The position numbers were made by a program, and so were the translations under genes. A stretch of 64,000 bases of DNA from Gammaproteobacteria bacterium. GTDB lineage: Bacteria > Pseudomonadota > Gammaproteobacteria > DSM-19610. The DNA lies in contig WGBO01000018.1 in the NCBI GenBank assembly GCA_015494295.1, positions 80,447 through 144,446 of the forward strand. Reading direction: 5' to 3'. Below are positions 8,298-15,990 of the stretch, piece by piece (position 1 is the stretch's first letter; the number at the start of each line of letters is the position of its first letter). A model generated the notes under the pieces. The model was not told where the DNA came from and made no database searches. It saw only the letters and a program-made list of their open reading frames with translations.

Positions 8298-9696
8298 AGA
8301 CTTCGCAGCTTTCCTGCAGGTGTTCGAGAAAGGCCCGGAAGCGCGCCCGCAGGGGCGCGTCGGGAAGGGGCTGGAAGGCCGGGCTGCCGCCGGTGCCGGG
8401 CCACTCGTCGGGACAGCCGGCCGCCAGCCAGGCGGCGCCACGCGCGCTGGCCTCGGGGTCGTCGCAGCGTTCCACCTCCAGGCCGCTGAGGTTGGCGAGT
8501 TTCTGGCACAGGCCGTCCAGGCGCGACAGTCCTCCGCTGAGCTTCAGGCACTCGACCGGGGTTTTCCCGAGGATGCGCTCCAGGTTGCACTGCAACAGGA
8601 ACAGGATGCTTTCCACCACCGCGACGGCGCGCTCCGCCGGGGTACTCGACGTGTCCTCCGGGACGAAGGCCGGGGGCGGACCCTGACGCCACCAGGGCGA
8701 GCCGAGTCCGCCCACGGTGTTCAGGAACAGGGGCGGTTGCTGGACCTGTTCCAGCCAGCGCGGCAGGTGTTCGAACAGGTCTTCGATCTGACAGGTGTCG
8801 ATCAGCCATTGCAGCGCGGCGCCGGCCCCGTTCACCGTGCCTTCGATCAGCCAGTCGGCGCCGTGGGCGTCGCTGACCGACAGGGTGCTGAGCAACTCCG
8901 GAATATCCTCGCCCGGCCGCTGGGCGGCGAGGATGAAAGCGCCGGTGCCCAGGTTGATGCGTGCGCAACGGCCGTGTTGGCGGCCCTCGCTGTGCCAGGC
9001 CGCGTTCTGGTCGCCGCACACGGCGGTGACGGGGATGTCGTGGTCACCGAGAATACCGTGGTCGTCGATCACCGGGCGGCAGGCGGGCAGGGTGTCCAGG
9101 GGCAGGCTGAACCAGTCGGCGATCTGCGGCGACCAGTTCAGCGTGGACAGGTTCAGCAACTGCATGCGCTGGGCATTGGCGTGGTCGACCCGGTGCCCTC
9201 CGCCCGTCAGTTGGTTCAGCAGAAAGGCGGCCAGCGGCCCCAGTCGCAACGACGGTTCGCCAGCCAGCAACTGGTGCAGCCAGTGCAGCTTGCTGGCGCC
9301 ATAGTGAGGCGACAGGGGCAGGCCGGTCTGTTCGCGGATCGCGCGCGCCTGCGCCCGCAATGCCTCGACCAGCGGCGCGCCGCGCAGGTCCTGCCAGCCG
9401 ATGGCCGGCGACAGTGGCGCACCGCCGGCCGACCAGGCCAGTACCGTGGAGCGTTGCGTGCTGATGCCGCAGGCGCGGATATTGCCGCGCTCGCGCGGGG
9501 GAAGTTCGGCAATTACCCGCGACACGCTGTCGCGCACCGAGGCGAGGATTTCACCGGGGTCCTGTTCGGCGCGGTCCGCCGCCGGCCGTGTCAGCCCGAT
9601 GGCCACGACCTGGCCGGCAAGACGCCTGCCGCAGGCGTCGAACAACAATGCCCGGCTGGCGTGCGTGCCCTGGTCGATGGCGAGAAGATAGTCCAT
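8287..9696 (-). CDS. FGGY-family carbohydrate kinase, glycerol-kinase-like
   Basis: 469 residues. The N-terminal phosphate-binding loop is AIDQGTHASRALLFD, followed by GISTQRSTVLAW and GWQDLRG. The C-terminal domain has NLGTGAFIL, GTVNGAGAALQW and LSGGLSRLDGL. This is the FGGY fold of glycerol and xylulose kinases. The DQGT loop and the co-transcribed GDPD and GlpD-like genes favour glycerol, giving ATP-dependent glycerol-3-phosphate formation, but the protein is shorter and more divergent than GlpK (about 500 residues). ATG at 9696 directly precedes the loop. It is the first gene of the leftward operon and diverges from the HIT gene; no glpF is present. Confidence 0.8.
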   Translation of the reverse strand: MDYLLAIDQGTHASRALLFDACGRRLAGQVVAIGLTRPAADRAEQDPGEILASVRDSVSRVIAELPPRERGNIRACGISTQRSTVLAWSAGGAPLSPAIGWQDLRGAPLVEALRAQARAIREQTGLPLSPHYGASKLHWLHQLLAGEPSLRLGPLAAFLLNQLTGGGHRVDHANAQRMQLLNLSTLNWSPQIADWFSLPLDTLPACRPVIDDHGILGDHDIPVTAVCGDQNAAWHSEGRQHGRCARINLGTGAFILAAQRPGEDIPELLSTLSVSDAHGADWLIEGTVNGAGAALQWLIDTCQIEDLFEHLPRWLEQVQQPPLFLNTVGGLGSPWWRQGPPPAFVPEDTSSTPAERAVAVVESILFLLQCNLERILGKTPVECLKLSGGLSRLDGLCQKLANLSGLEVERCDDPEASARGAAWLAAGCPDEWPGTGGSPAFQPLPDAPLRARFRAFLEHLQESCEVYES

Positions 9697-9783
9697 GCCT
9701 GGACAAAGATAACCCCATTGGCTTGAAGGCAGAAGGGGCAGGGCGTACAAAGCAGACTGTTTTTTCTTGCGGAGACCGAAACC

Positions 9784-10209
9784 ATGGCGGATTTCGAACT
9801 GCATTCGCGCCTGGCGGCCGATTGCGTGACGGTTGGCGACTTGCCGCTCAGTCGCCTGCTGCTGCTCGACGATGCGCGTTATCCCTGGTTCGTGCTGGTG
9901 CCGCGGCGCGCCGGGCTGGTCGAACTGCATGAGCTGGATGAACCCGACATGCGGCAGTTGTGGCGCGAATCGTCGCGCCTGTCGCGGTTCCTGAAGGAGG
10001 TGTGCGCGGCGGACAAGATCAATGTCGGCGCCCTCGGCAACCTGGTTCCGCAGTTGCATGTGCACCATGTCGGGCGTTTCACCGATGACCCTGCCTGGCC
10101 CGGCCCGGTGTGGGGACATAGCGCGGCCGTGCCCTACGAACGGGAGGCGAGGGAGGCGCGGTTGCTGGCGGTCAGGCGCTGGTTCGACGGCGAAATCGAA
10201 AGCGTGTGA
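9784..10209 (+). CDS. HIT-domain protein
   Basis: 141 residues. The histidine-triad region reads NLVPQLHVHHVGR (about residues 86-98), a known HIT subgroup in which the first His of the canonical HxHxH motif is Gln. HIT proteins are nucleotide hydrolases or transferases acting on AMP-linked substrates; the exact substrate is unknown. No signal peptide. It is divergently placed from the kinase operon, with an 87-bp shared upstream region. A 16-bp perfect palindrome follows the stop. Confidence 0.88.
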   Translation: MADFELHSRLAADCVTVGDLPLSRLLLLDDARYPWFVLVPRRAGLVELHELDEPDMRQLWRESSRLSRFLKEVCAADKINVGALGNLVPQLHVHHVGRFTDDPAWPGPVWGHSAAVPYEREAREARLLAVRRWFDGEIESV

Positions 10210-10211
10210 AA

Positions 10212-10227
10212 GCGTGGCGCGCCACGC
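10212..10227. repeat. 16-bp perfect palindrome
   Basis: GCGTGGCGCGCCACGC starts 2 bp after the HIT gene stop. It could be a hairpin with a very tight loop or a dimeric protein site. No T-run follows, so terminator function is doubtful. Confidence 0.5.
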
Positions 10228-10403
10228 ATCCCCGCTCCTCGTTTTCCTGTTTGTTGTGTTGGTGGGTCTGACCCCCTGTAGATGGCGGCGGAGGAGGAAA
10301 TATTCCGTTGCCGGGCCAGGCCGGCGAAATCCGGGAAAGCTGCTATGCTTTTTGCAGGGCGCCAACGATGCGCCCGCCTGCAACAACGACGGGAGGACAG
10401 ACT

Positions 10404-10739
10404 ATGGCTGTACTGGATAGAGAGACGACGTTTCCCTATGCCCCGGAAAACTGGTCCGAGGAAGACGCCCTTGCGGTGGCCCGCGAGGAAGGGCTCGAAC
10501 TGAGCGAAGACCACTGGGAGGAGTTGCGCGCCCTGCAGGAGTATTACTCGCGCCGGGATTCGACGCGCATCAGCGTGCGCGAACTGCACGATGCGCTCGA
10601 CGAGCATTTCCACGAGAAGGGCGGTATCAAGTACCTGTATGGCCTGTTTCCCGGTGGCCCGGTCGCGCAGGGCTGCCGGCTGGCGGGGCTGGAGGTGCCG
10701 CCCGGCGCCATTGACCGCGGTTTCGGCAGCGTGGTCTGA
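10404..10739 (+). CDS. DsrC/TusE-family sulfur-relay-like protein lacking the penultimate Cys
   Basis: 111 residues. The body matches the DsrC/TusE fold: ENWSEEDALAVAREEG, ELSEDHWEELRALQEYY and KYLYGLFPGGPVAQGC. DsrC carries two C-terminal arm cysteines; TusE keeps only the penultimate one. Here the upstream Cys (C91, QGCRLAGL) is kept, but the tail continues as LEVPPGAIDRGFGSVV with no Cys near the end. It cannot form the DsrC trisulfide pair and lacks the TusE persulfide Cys. A regulatory (RspA-like) or carrier role is possible. GGAGG stands about 8 bases before the ATG. It ends 1 bp from the convergent tlpA-like gene. Confidence 0.85.
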   Translation: MAVLDRETTFPYAPENWSEEDALAVAREEGLELSEDHWEELRALQEYYSRRDSTRISVRELHDALDEHFHEKGGIKYLYGLFPGGPVAQGCRLAGLEVPPGAIDRGFGSVV

Positions 10740-10740
10740 T

Positions 10741-11292
10741 CTAGTCGCGGGGGCCGGCGGCGTTCGCGCCGTCGGCCACCAGCCTTTTCAGAAATCCCAG
10801 GTACTCGGGCTGGTCCCATTCACGGCCACCGAGCGCCTGATATCTCACCCTGCCCTCGGGGTCCACCAGGTAGGTGGCCGGCAGGCCGCGGGGTTTCCAG
10901 GCTTCCGTTACCTGGCCATCGGCGTCCATCAGGCTGTTCAGATCCGGCGCCGTCCCGGCCATGAAGCTGAAAATCGTGTCCTCGTCTTCCGCGGTATTTA
11001 CCAGCAGCAGCGTCAACGGCTGGCCGCGCATCCGCCCGGCCATGCGCTGGATGGCGGGCATCTCGCGGCGGCAGGGGCCGCACCAGCTTGCCCAGAAATG
11101 CAGGAAAACCCACTGGCCACGCGCGTCCGACAGCCGTGCACGGTTGCCGTCGATGTCGGCGAGCTCGAAATCGGGCGCCGCGCCGATGTCGTATACCCGC
11201 ACGCCCGGGGGCGGTACGGGCATGCCGGCGGCGTGCGCGGGGAGCGACAGCAGGCCTGTCAGGAACAGGAGGGCGAACAGGGCGTGGCGCAT
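10741..11292 (-). CDS. TlpA-family periplasmic thiol-disulfide reductase
   Basis: 183 residues with a signal peptide (about 1-22, ending AHA). The thioredoxin fold has the redox motif WASWCGPCRRE (C71, C74) and the cis-Pro segment GLPATYLVD. Such TlpA/ResA-like proteins reduce periplasmic disulfides, for example in cytochrome c or copper-centre maturation. The start ATG overlaps the stop of the upstream gene (TGATG), so the pair is translationally coupled. The partner is an exported protein of unknown function, which suggests they act together in the periplasm. Confidence 0.88.
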   Translation of the reverse strand: MRHALFALLFLTGLLSLPAHAAGMPVPPPGVRVYDIGAAPDFELADIDGNRARLSDARGQWVFLHFWASWCGPCRREMPAIQRMAGRMRGQPLTLLLVNTAEDEDTIFSFMAGTAPDLNSLMDADGQVTEAWKPRGLPATYLVDPEGRVRYQALGGREWDQPEYLGFLKRLVADGANAAGPRD

Positions 11293-11822
11293 CAGGGTGT
11301 GTCCTCGGCGCAATACAGATTGTCGAATTCGCGGTGCAGCGGCGGTCCCTTGCCGTCAGTGCCGGTAGCGAAGGTGGCCTGCAGGCGGATGGTGCCGGAC
11401 AGGCGCGGCAGGATGATGTTGCCGCCTTCGCTTTCGCCCGGCTGGTAGTCCAGTTTTTCGGGCATCAGCGTCCAGCGGAAGGTCGAGCGGTGGGCGGGCC
11501 GCATGCCCATGTCGCGCCACTTCTCCAGCCATTCACGGCGGTGGTAGCGGCGCAGCGGCTTGCCGTCGACACTGAAGCGCCAGGTATCCAGGTCCACCCA
11601 CACCACCTCGTCGCCGGTGTTTGTGACGCGCACGGTAATAAAACACTGCTGATGCAGGGGTTTTAGCATGGCCTCGGGAAAGCCCCGGGCTTCGTAGAAG
11701 GCGGTCATCTGTTCCGGCGTGCGCGGCGTGAATTCCAGCATCACCGCGGCGCCGGCCAGCGCCTGAAGCGGCAGGCAGGCGGCCAGCAGCAGGCCGTAGC
11801 GGGTCTTCGCGAGCGGTTTCAT
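11292..11822 (-). CDS. Exported protein of unknown function, coupled to tlpA-like gene
   Basis: I do not recognise this 176-residue protein. An N-terminal signal peptide (MKPLAKTRYG onwards, Ala cleavage region near residue 23) predicts export. The rest looks like an all-beta, Ig-like periplasmic domain: FITVRVTNTGDEVVWVDL resembles strands of such folds. There are two Cys in the mature part (in HQQCFITV and NLYCAED) that could form a disulfide, and the downstream partner is a thioredoxin-like reductase. An alternative ATG lies three codons upstream (11831). The gene overlaps the tlpA-like start by one base. Confidence 0.72.
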   Translation of the reverse strand: MKPLAKTRYGLLLAACLPLQALAGAAVMLEFTPRTPEQMTAFYEARGFPEAMLKPLHQQCFITVRVTNTGDEVVWVDLDTWRFSVDGKPLRRYHRREWLEKWRDMGMRPAHRSTFRWTLMPEKLDYQPGESEGGNIILPRLSGTIRLQATFATGTDGKGPPLHREFDNLYCAEDTP

Positions 11823-11910
11823 GGGGTGCATACTACCGGAAAAGCCCGCGGGTATTTCAAATCCGCCACGCTTTCACGGACAATACGCGCTCATTTCAAG
11901 GAAGGTGTCC

Positions 11911-13365
11911 GTGGTGCGTCTGTATCGCCCCAAATCCATACGACGATTGTTGCTGGTCGGTTTCGCGCTGGTCGTGGTGCCGCTGCTGGCGGCGTTGGTA
12001 CACGCCACCTGGTCGGTGGACAAGCTGGTCGAGCAGGGACAGCGGGCCCTGTTCGCCACCGTGCGTGCCACCCAGAGCAGCCAGTTGCTGGTGGAAGCGA
12101 TCACCGCCATGGAGCGTAACGCGCGCCAGTACCAGGTGACCGGCGAGACCAAGCTGCTCGACGTATACCGGGAGTACCACCAGGAATTTCTCGACGCGGC
12201 GCGGCGCCTGGGCGCGCTCAACCTGTCCGGGTTGCAGCGCCAGCGCCTGGAGATGATCGTCCAGGTCGAGTCGTCGATGAACAAGGCGCTGATGGCCGGT
12301 TACCCGCACGACGCCCCGGAGATCCGCTCGGCCGTCGACGGGTTCCGCGAACTGACCCGTGACGCGCGCAAGATGCTGGTGGACAACCGCAAGCTGGTGG
12401 AGCGCGAGGTGGAGCGTCTGGAGGCGAACGGTGCGCGCCTGCAGCGTGGCCTGATCGTGCAGGCGATGGCGCTGGTGCCCGCCGCGCTGGTGCTGACGGT
12501 GTTTTTCACCCTGTTGATCACGCGCCCGATCCGGCAGATGGACCAGGCCATCCGGCGGCTCGGCGACGGTGATTTTTCCGGTTCCGCGCAGATCGTCGGT
12601 CCGCGCGACCTGGAGCAACTCGGCGAGCGGCTGGACTGGATGCGGCTGCGCCTGCTGGAGGTGGATCAGGAAAAGAACCGCTTCCTGCGCCATATCTCTC
12701 ACGAGCTGAAAACGCCGTTGACCGCCCTGCGCGAGGGCGCCGAGTTGTTGACGGAGCAGGCGGTTGGCAATCTCAATGCCCAGCAGAACGAGATCGTGGC
12801 CATCCTGCGCGACAACAGCCTGCAGTTGCAGAAGCTGATCGAGAACCTGCTGGATTTCAACGTGGCCAGTTCCAGTGCCGCGCGGCTCAAGCTCAGCACC
12901 GTGCCGCTGCATCAGGTGGTCGAATCGGTGCTCGACGACCACAAGGTCGCGGTGCTGGCGCGGCAGTTGAGGCTGGATGTATCCTTGCAGCCATTGGAGA
13001 TGGACGGCGACCGCGCCAAGCTGCAGACGCTGGTCGACAATCTGCTGTCCAACGCCATCAAGTTTTCCCCGGTGGACGGGCGTCTGCGGGTCAAGCTGGA
13101 GCGCGTCGGCGAGCAGGCGGTGCTCGAGGTGGCGGATTCCGGGCCGGGTATCCCGGAAGGTGAACGCCGGCGCATTTTCGATGTCTTCTACCAGGGCTCG
13201 TCTTCCGCCAACGGTCACGTCCGGGGCACGGGCATCGGGCTGTCCATCGCCCGCGAGTATGCCCAGGCGCACGGTGGCTATATCGAGGTCATCGACAGCG
13301 AGGACACCGGCGCCTGTCTGAGAGTGGTTTTACCGGTACACAGCACAGGAAATGGGAATGAATAG
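11911..13365 (+). CDS. glrK: Sensor histidine kinase GlrK/QseE
   Basis: About 484 residues. TM1 is near residues 13-33, a helical periplasmic domain follows, TM2 is near 180-206, then HAMP. The phospho-acceptor His is in LRHISHELKTPLT (about residue 267), and the ATPase has NLLSNAIKFSP, DSGPGIPEGE and GTGIGLSIA. Order glrK-qseG-glrR is the QseEGF arrangement known from enterics, a system linked to envelope stress. There is no ATG; GTG at 11911 has AGGA 8 bases upstream and gives a short positive N-terminus before TM1. GTG 11905 or 11914 are alternatives. It overlaps qseG by 8 bp. Confidence 0.9.
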   Translation: MVRLYRPKSIRRLLLVGFALVVVPLLAALVHATWSVDKLVEQGQRALFATVRATQSSQLLVEAITAMERNARQYQVTGETKLLDVYREYHQEFLDAARRLGALNLSGLQRQRLEMIVQVESSMNKALMAGYPHDAPEIRSAVDGFRELTRDARKMLVDNRKLVEREVERLEANGARLQRGLIVQAMALVPAALVLTVFFTLLITRPIRQMDQAIRRLGDGDFSGSAQIVGPRDLEQLGERLDWMRLRLLEVDQEKNRFLRHISHELKTPLTALREGAELLTEQAVGNLNAQQNEIVAILRDNSLQLQKLIENLLDFNVASSSAARLKLSTVPLHQVVESVLDDHKVAVLARQLRLDVSLQPLEMDGDRAKLQTLVDNLLSNAIKFSPVDGRLRVKLERVGEQAVLEVADSGPGIPEGERRRIFDVFYQGSSSANGHVRGTGIGLSIAREYAQAHGGYIEVIDSEDTGACLRVVLPVHSTGNGNE

Positions 13366-13867
13366 ATGTCTGGCATTGCTGGGCGCGCTGCTGCTTGCCG
13401 GCTGTCAGCCGGTGACCGTCCAGCGCAGCGACGGCCCGGTGCCCGTGCCGGTGGCGGTACGGGTGGACGACGCCGCCTACTGGCTGGAGGAATGGGCGCG
13501 GGTGCGGGAACTGCCCGAGGATCGCCTGTTGCACACCCTGGAGGCGCGTGAACGTGATTTCCGCGACTCACCGTCCCCGCGCAGCCGCCTGCGGCTGGCC
13601 CTGTTGCTGGCCGAGGGCCCCAAGCCGGTCCGCGACCAGGCCCGCGCCCTGTCCCTGCTCAAGGGGCTGAACGAGGCCGAGGCCAGCGACAGCGCGCGGG
13701 CGCTGGCGGCGCTGTTGCGCCAGGTTATCGGCGAGCAGATGTGGGCGGGTGATAAAATCACTGAATTGAGAGCAAAATTGAAGCAGGCTGGTACCCGCGT
13801 GGAAGAGTTGGAACGGCAGTTGCAAGAGCTGACCAATATCGAAGAGAGTATCCAGCAACGTAACTGA
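13358..13867 (+). CDS. qseG: QseG/YfhG-like outer-membrane lipoprotein
   Basis: 169 residues. A lipoprotein signal ends in LLLAGC, so the mature protein starts at an acylated Cys. The mature part is helical with a coiled-coil-like C-terminus (TELRAKLKQAGTRVEELERQ). Its position between a GlrK-type kinase and a GlrR-type regulator matches QseG, the lipoprotein that controls QseE/GlrK activity in enterics; sequence similarity alone would be weak. ATG at 13358 has AGGA 7 bases upstream and is preferred over ATG at 13352. It overlaps the kinase stop. Confidence 0.8.
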   Translation: MNRCLALLGALLLAGCQPVTVQRSDGPVPVPVAVRVDDAAYWLEEWARVRELPEDRLLHTLEARERDFRDSPSPRSRLRLALLLAEGPKPVRDQARALSLLKGLNEAEASDSARALAALLRQVIGEQMWAGDKITELRAKLKQAGTRVEELERQLQELTNIEESIQQRN

Positions 13868-13891
13868 TCGAAAAGGTCGGAAGGAGTGGAA

Positions 13892-15265
13892 ATGAGTGCC
13901 TGTCGTTATCGTGTCATGGTCGTGGACGACGATCCCGCCCTGCTGAGGCTGTTGTCCATGCGCCTGTCGGCCGTGGGTTACGAAGTGGCCGCCGTGGAGA
14001 GTGGGGAGAAGGCCATCGCCCAGATCCCGACCTTCCAGCCGCACTTGGTAATCACGGACTTACGGATGGATGGCATGGACGGCATGACCCTGTTCGACCA
14101 GATCCATCGCCGCAGTCCGGCGCTGCCGGTGATCATTCTCACCGCCCACGGCAGTATCCCCGACGCGGTCGACGCCACCAGCCGGGGCGTGTTCGGCTAC
14201 CTCACCAAGCCCTTCGACAGCAAGGATCTGCTGGACCAGGTGACGCGCGCCCTGCGGGTCACCGGCGAGCAGCAGACCCGCTCCGAGGAATCCACTGTCG
14301 CGGAATGGCGTCAGGGTATCGTGACCCGCAGCCCGCTGATGGAAGACCTGCTCGGCCAGGCCCGGCTGGTCGCTTCCAGCGGCGCCAGCGTGTTCATTCA
14401 CGGCCAGAGCGGAACCGGCAAGGAGCTGCTGGCGCAAGCCATCCACCGCGCCAGCCCGCGTGCCGCCGGCGAATTCGTGGCGGTCAACTGCAGTGCCATT
14501 CCGGAAGCCCTGTTCGAGTCAGAGTTCTTCGGTCACGCCAAGGGCTCCTTCACCGGCGCGGTTCGCGAGCACAAGGGGCTGTTCCAGGCGGCGCAGGGCG
14601 GCACCCTGTTCCTCGACGAAATCGGCGACATGCCGATGAGCTTCCAGGTCAAGCTGCTGCGCGCCCTGCAGGAGCGCGCGGTGCGCCCGGTCGGTTCGAC
14701 CTCGTCGGTGCCGGTAGACGTGCGTATCATCTCAGCCACCCACCGCGACCTCGACGAGCTGCGCAAGAGCGGAACCTTCCGCGAGGACCTGTATTACAGG
14801 CTCAACGTGGTAACGCTGGAGATTCCCTCGCTGGTGGAACGCCGCGAGGACATCCCGCTGCTGGCCAACCACGTGCTGCGCAACCTCGGCGACGCCGAGC
14901 GCAAGGGCGTGAAGGGCTTTGCCCCGGACGCCATGGAAGTGCTGCTGTCGGCGCCCTGGCCGGGCAACGTGCGCCAGCTCTACAACGTGGTCGAGCAGGC
15001 GGTGGCGTTCACCACCACCTCGCTGATTCCCGCCAGCCTGGTGCAGCGCGCGCTGCGTGACGAGATCGACGAGGAGATGCCGGCATTCGCGGACGCCCGC
15101 TCCCGCTTCGAGCGCGAGTACCTCACCCAGTTGTTGCAGATCACCAGCGGCAACGTCAGCCAGGCGGCGCGGATCGCCAAGCGCAATCGCACCGAGTTCT
15201 ACAAACTGCTGCACAAGCATCATCTCAATCCTTCCCAGTTCAAGGGCGCGCGGGCGCCGGGCTGA
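13892..15265 (+). CDS. glrR: Sigma-54-dependent response regulator GlrR/QseF
   Basis: 457 residues. The receiver domain has the acidic pocket VVDDD and phospho-Asp in VITDLRMDG (about residue 55). The AAA+ domain has Walker A GQSGTGKE, the sigma-54 contact loop as GSFTGA (instead of GAFTGA, near residue 218) and Walker B LFLDEIGD. A Fis-type HTH (NVSQAARIAKRNRTEFYKLL) ends it. AAGGAG lies 5 bases before ATG 13892. It activates RNA polymerase with sigma-54, and a good -24/-12 promoter lies 176 bp after its stop, before the EF-hand gene. Confidence 0.94.
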   Translation: MSACRYRVMVVDDDPALLRLLSMRLSAVGYEVAAVESGEKAIAQIPTFQPHLVITDLRMDGMDGMTLFDQIHRRSPALPVIILTAHGSIPDAVDATSRGVFGYLTKPFDSKDLLDQVTRALRVTGEQQTRSEESTVAEWRQGIVTRSPLMEDLLGQARLVASSGASVFIHGQSGTGKELLAQAIHRASPRAAGEFVAVNCSAIPEALFESEFFGHAKGSFTGAVREHKGLFQAAQGGTLFLDEIGDMPMSFQVKLLRALQERAVRPVGSTSSVPVDVRIISATHRDLDELRKSGTFREDLYYRLNVVTLEIPSLVERREDIPLLANHVLRNLGDAERKGVKGFAPDAMEVLLSAPWPGNVRQLYNVVEQAVAFTTTSLIPASLVQRALRDEIDEEMPAFADARSRFEREYLTQLLQITSGNVSQAARIAKRNRTEFYKLLHKHHLNPSQFKGARAPG

Positions 15266-15325
15266 GGCCGGGCCACCATGTGGGCGTCGCCATGCGGCGA
15301 CGCCCTAAGTCGCTGTATTTCCAGC

Positions 15326-15350
15326 AGCCCCCGGTTTTCGCCCGGGGGCT
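15326..15350 (+). terminator. GC-rich hairpin after glrR, possible terminator
   Basis: A perfect 9-bp stem (AGCCCCCGG / CCGGGGGCT) with a 7-nt loop lies 60 bp after the glrR stop. No T-run follows, so it would be a weak or Rho-assisted terminator, or an mRNA-end stabiliser. Confidence 0.4.
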
Positions 15351-15441
15351 GTCTCCGTCTGGTAACGGATTCAGCCTTGTTTGGCGCCCATCCGGCGGCG
15401 TGAGCCGCAAAAATCCCCGTGATACGGCCGTTTTGCCGCGC

Positions 15442-15456
15442 TGGCATATCCCTTGC
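15442..15456 (+). promoter_or_regulatory. Sigma-54 (-24/-12) promoter of the EF-hand gene
   Basis: TGGCATATCCCTTGC has the invariant GG and GC at the exact 10-bp spacing of sigma-54 promoters (consensus TGGCACG-N4-TTGC) and the expected TTGCT. The start site would be near 15468, about 36 nt ahead of the EF-hand ATG. The gene directly upstream codes for a sigma-54 activator. No clear TGTC-N10-GACA GlrR site was found in the upstream 170 bp. Confidence 0.7.
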
Positions 15457-15503
15457 TGGGCAGAGTCGCATAAACGCAAGGAACAGGTCGGAGATATAGT
15501 TCA

Positions 15504-15761
15504 ATGAAACAGGCAGCAATTCTTGTGCTGGCATGCAGCGTGGCTCCGCCACTGTATGCCGACAACGGTGTATCGGTCGACAAGCACGGGCTGGTGGCTT
15601 TCATCCACCTCGACAGCGATCACAACGGCTATGTCAGCCGGGTGGAGGCGCGTTCGGTCAGCGGTGTCGAACGGGCTTTCGACCTGGCGGACGCCAATCG
15701 CGACGGCTTGCTCGACCGCAAGGAATACACCCGCGTGCAGCAGTCCAGGGAGGGACGCTAG
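15504..15761 (+). CDS. Small exported EF-hand protein
   Basis: 85 residues. A signal peptide (about 1-19, ending LYA) is followed by two EF-hand loops: DSDHNGYVSRVE (residues 37-48) and DANRDGLLDRKE (63-74), both with Asp at positions 1 and 3 and Glu at 12, so both should bind calcium. It resembles small periplasmic calmodulin-like proteins. It is a single-gene unit between a sigma-54 promoter and a strong terminator, next to glrR, so it is a likely target of the GlrKR system. Function otherwise unknown. Confidence 0.82.
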   Translation: MKQAAILVLACSVAPPLYADNGVSVDKHGLVAFIHLDSDHNGYVSRVEARSVSGVERAFDLADANRDGLLDRKEYTRVQQSREGR

Positions 15762-15849
15762 CGCTGCACGGGGGTGTTCCGAATGAGCCGGACATGGCTC
15801 GTTTTCCTCCTGGTGAAACACCAGGCTTCATTTCCCGCCCATGGGAATC

Positions 15850-15876
15850 ACGCGGTCGCCAGATCGCGTTTTTTTT
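15850..15876 (+). terminator. Intrinsic terminator of the EF-hand gene
   Basis: The stem ACGCGGTC / GATCGCGT (one G-U pair) with loop GCCA is followed by eight T residues. It ends the accessory block before ybgC. Confidence 0.85.
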
Positions 15877-15990
15877 GCCCGTTGTTCGCGCGGGTGCAAT
15901 GCGCATGAGGCGCCGGTAAGCTATGCCGAAGTTGGCTTCTGATCGATGCGTGGCCGGAATCTTTTCGCGCCGCCGCGGTCTGTGAGGAGA

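Noticed and set aside
15326..15350. A strong intrinsic terminator after glrR
   Set aside because: The 9-bp stem is good but no T-run follows, so it was kept only as a low-confidence hairpin.
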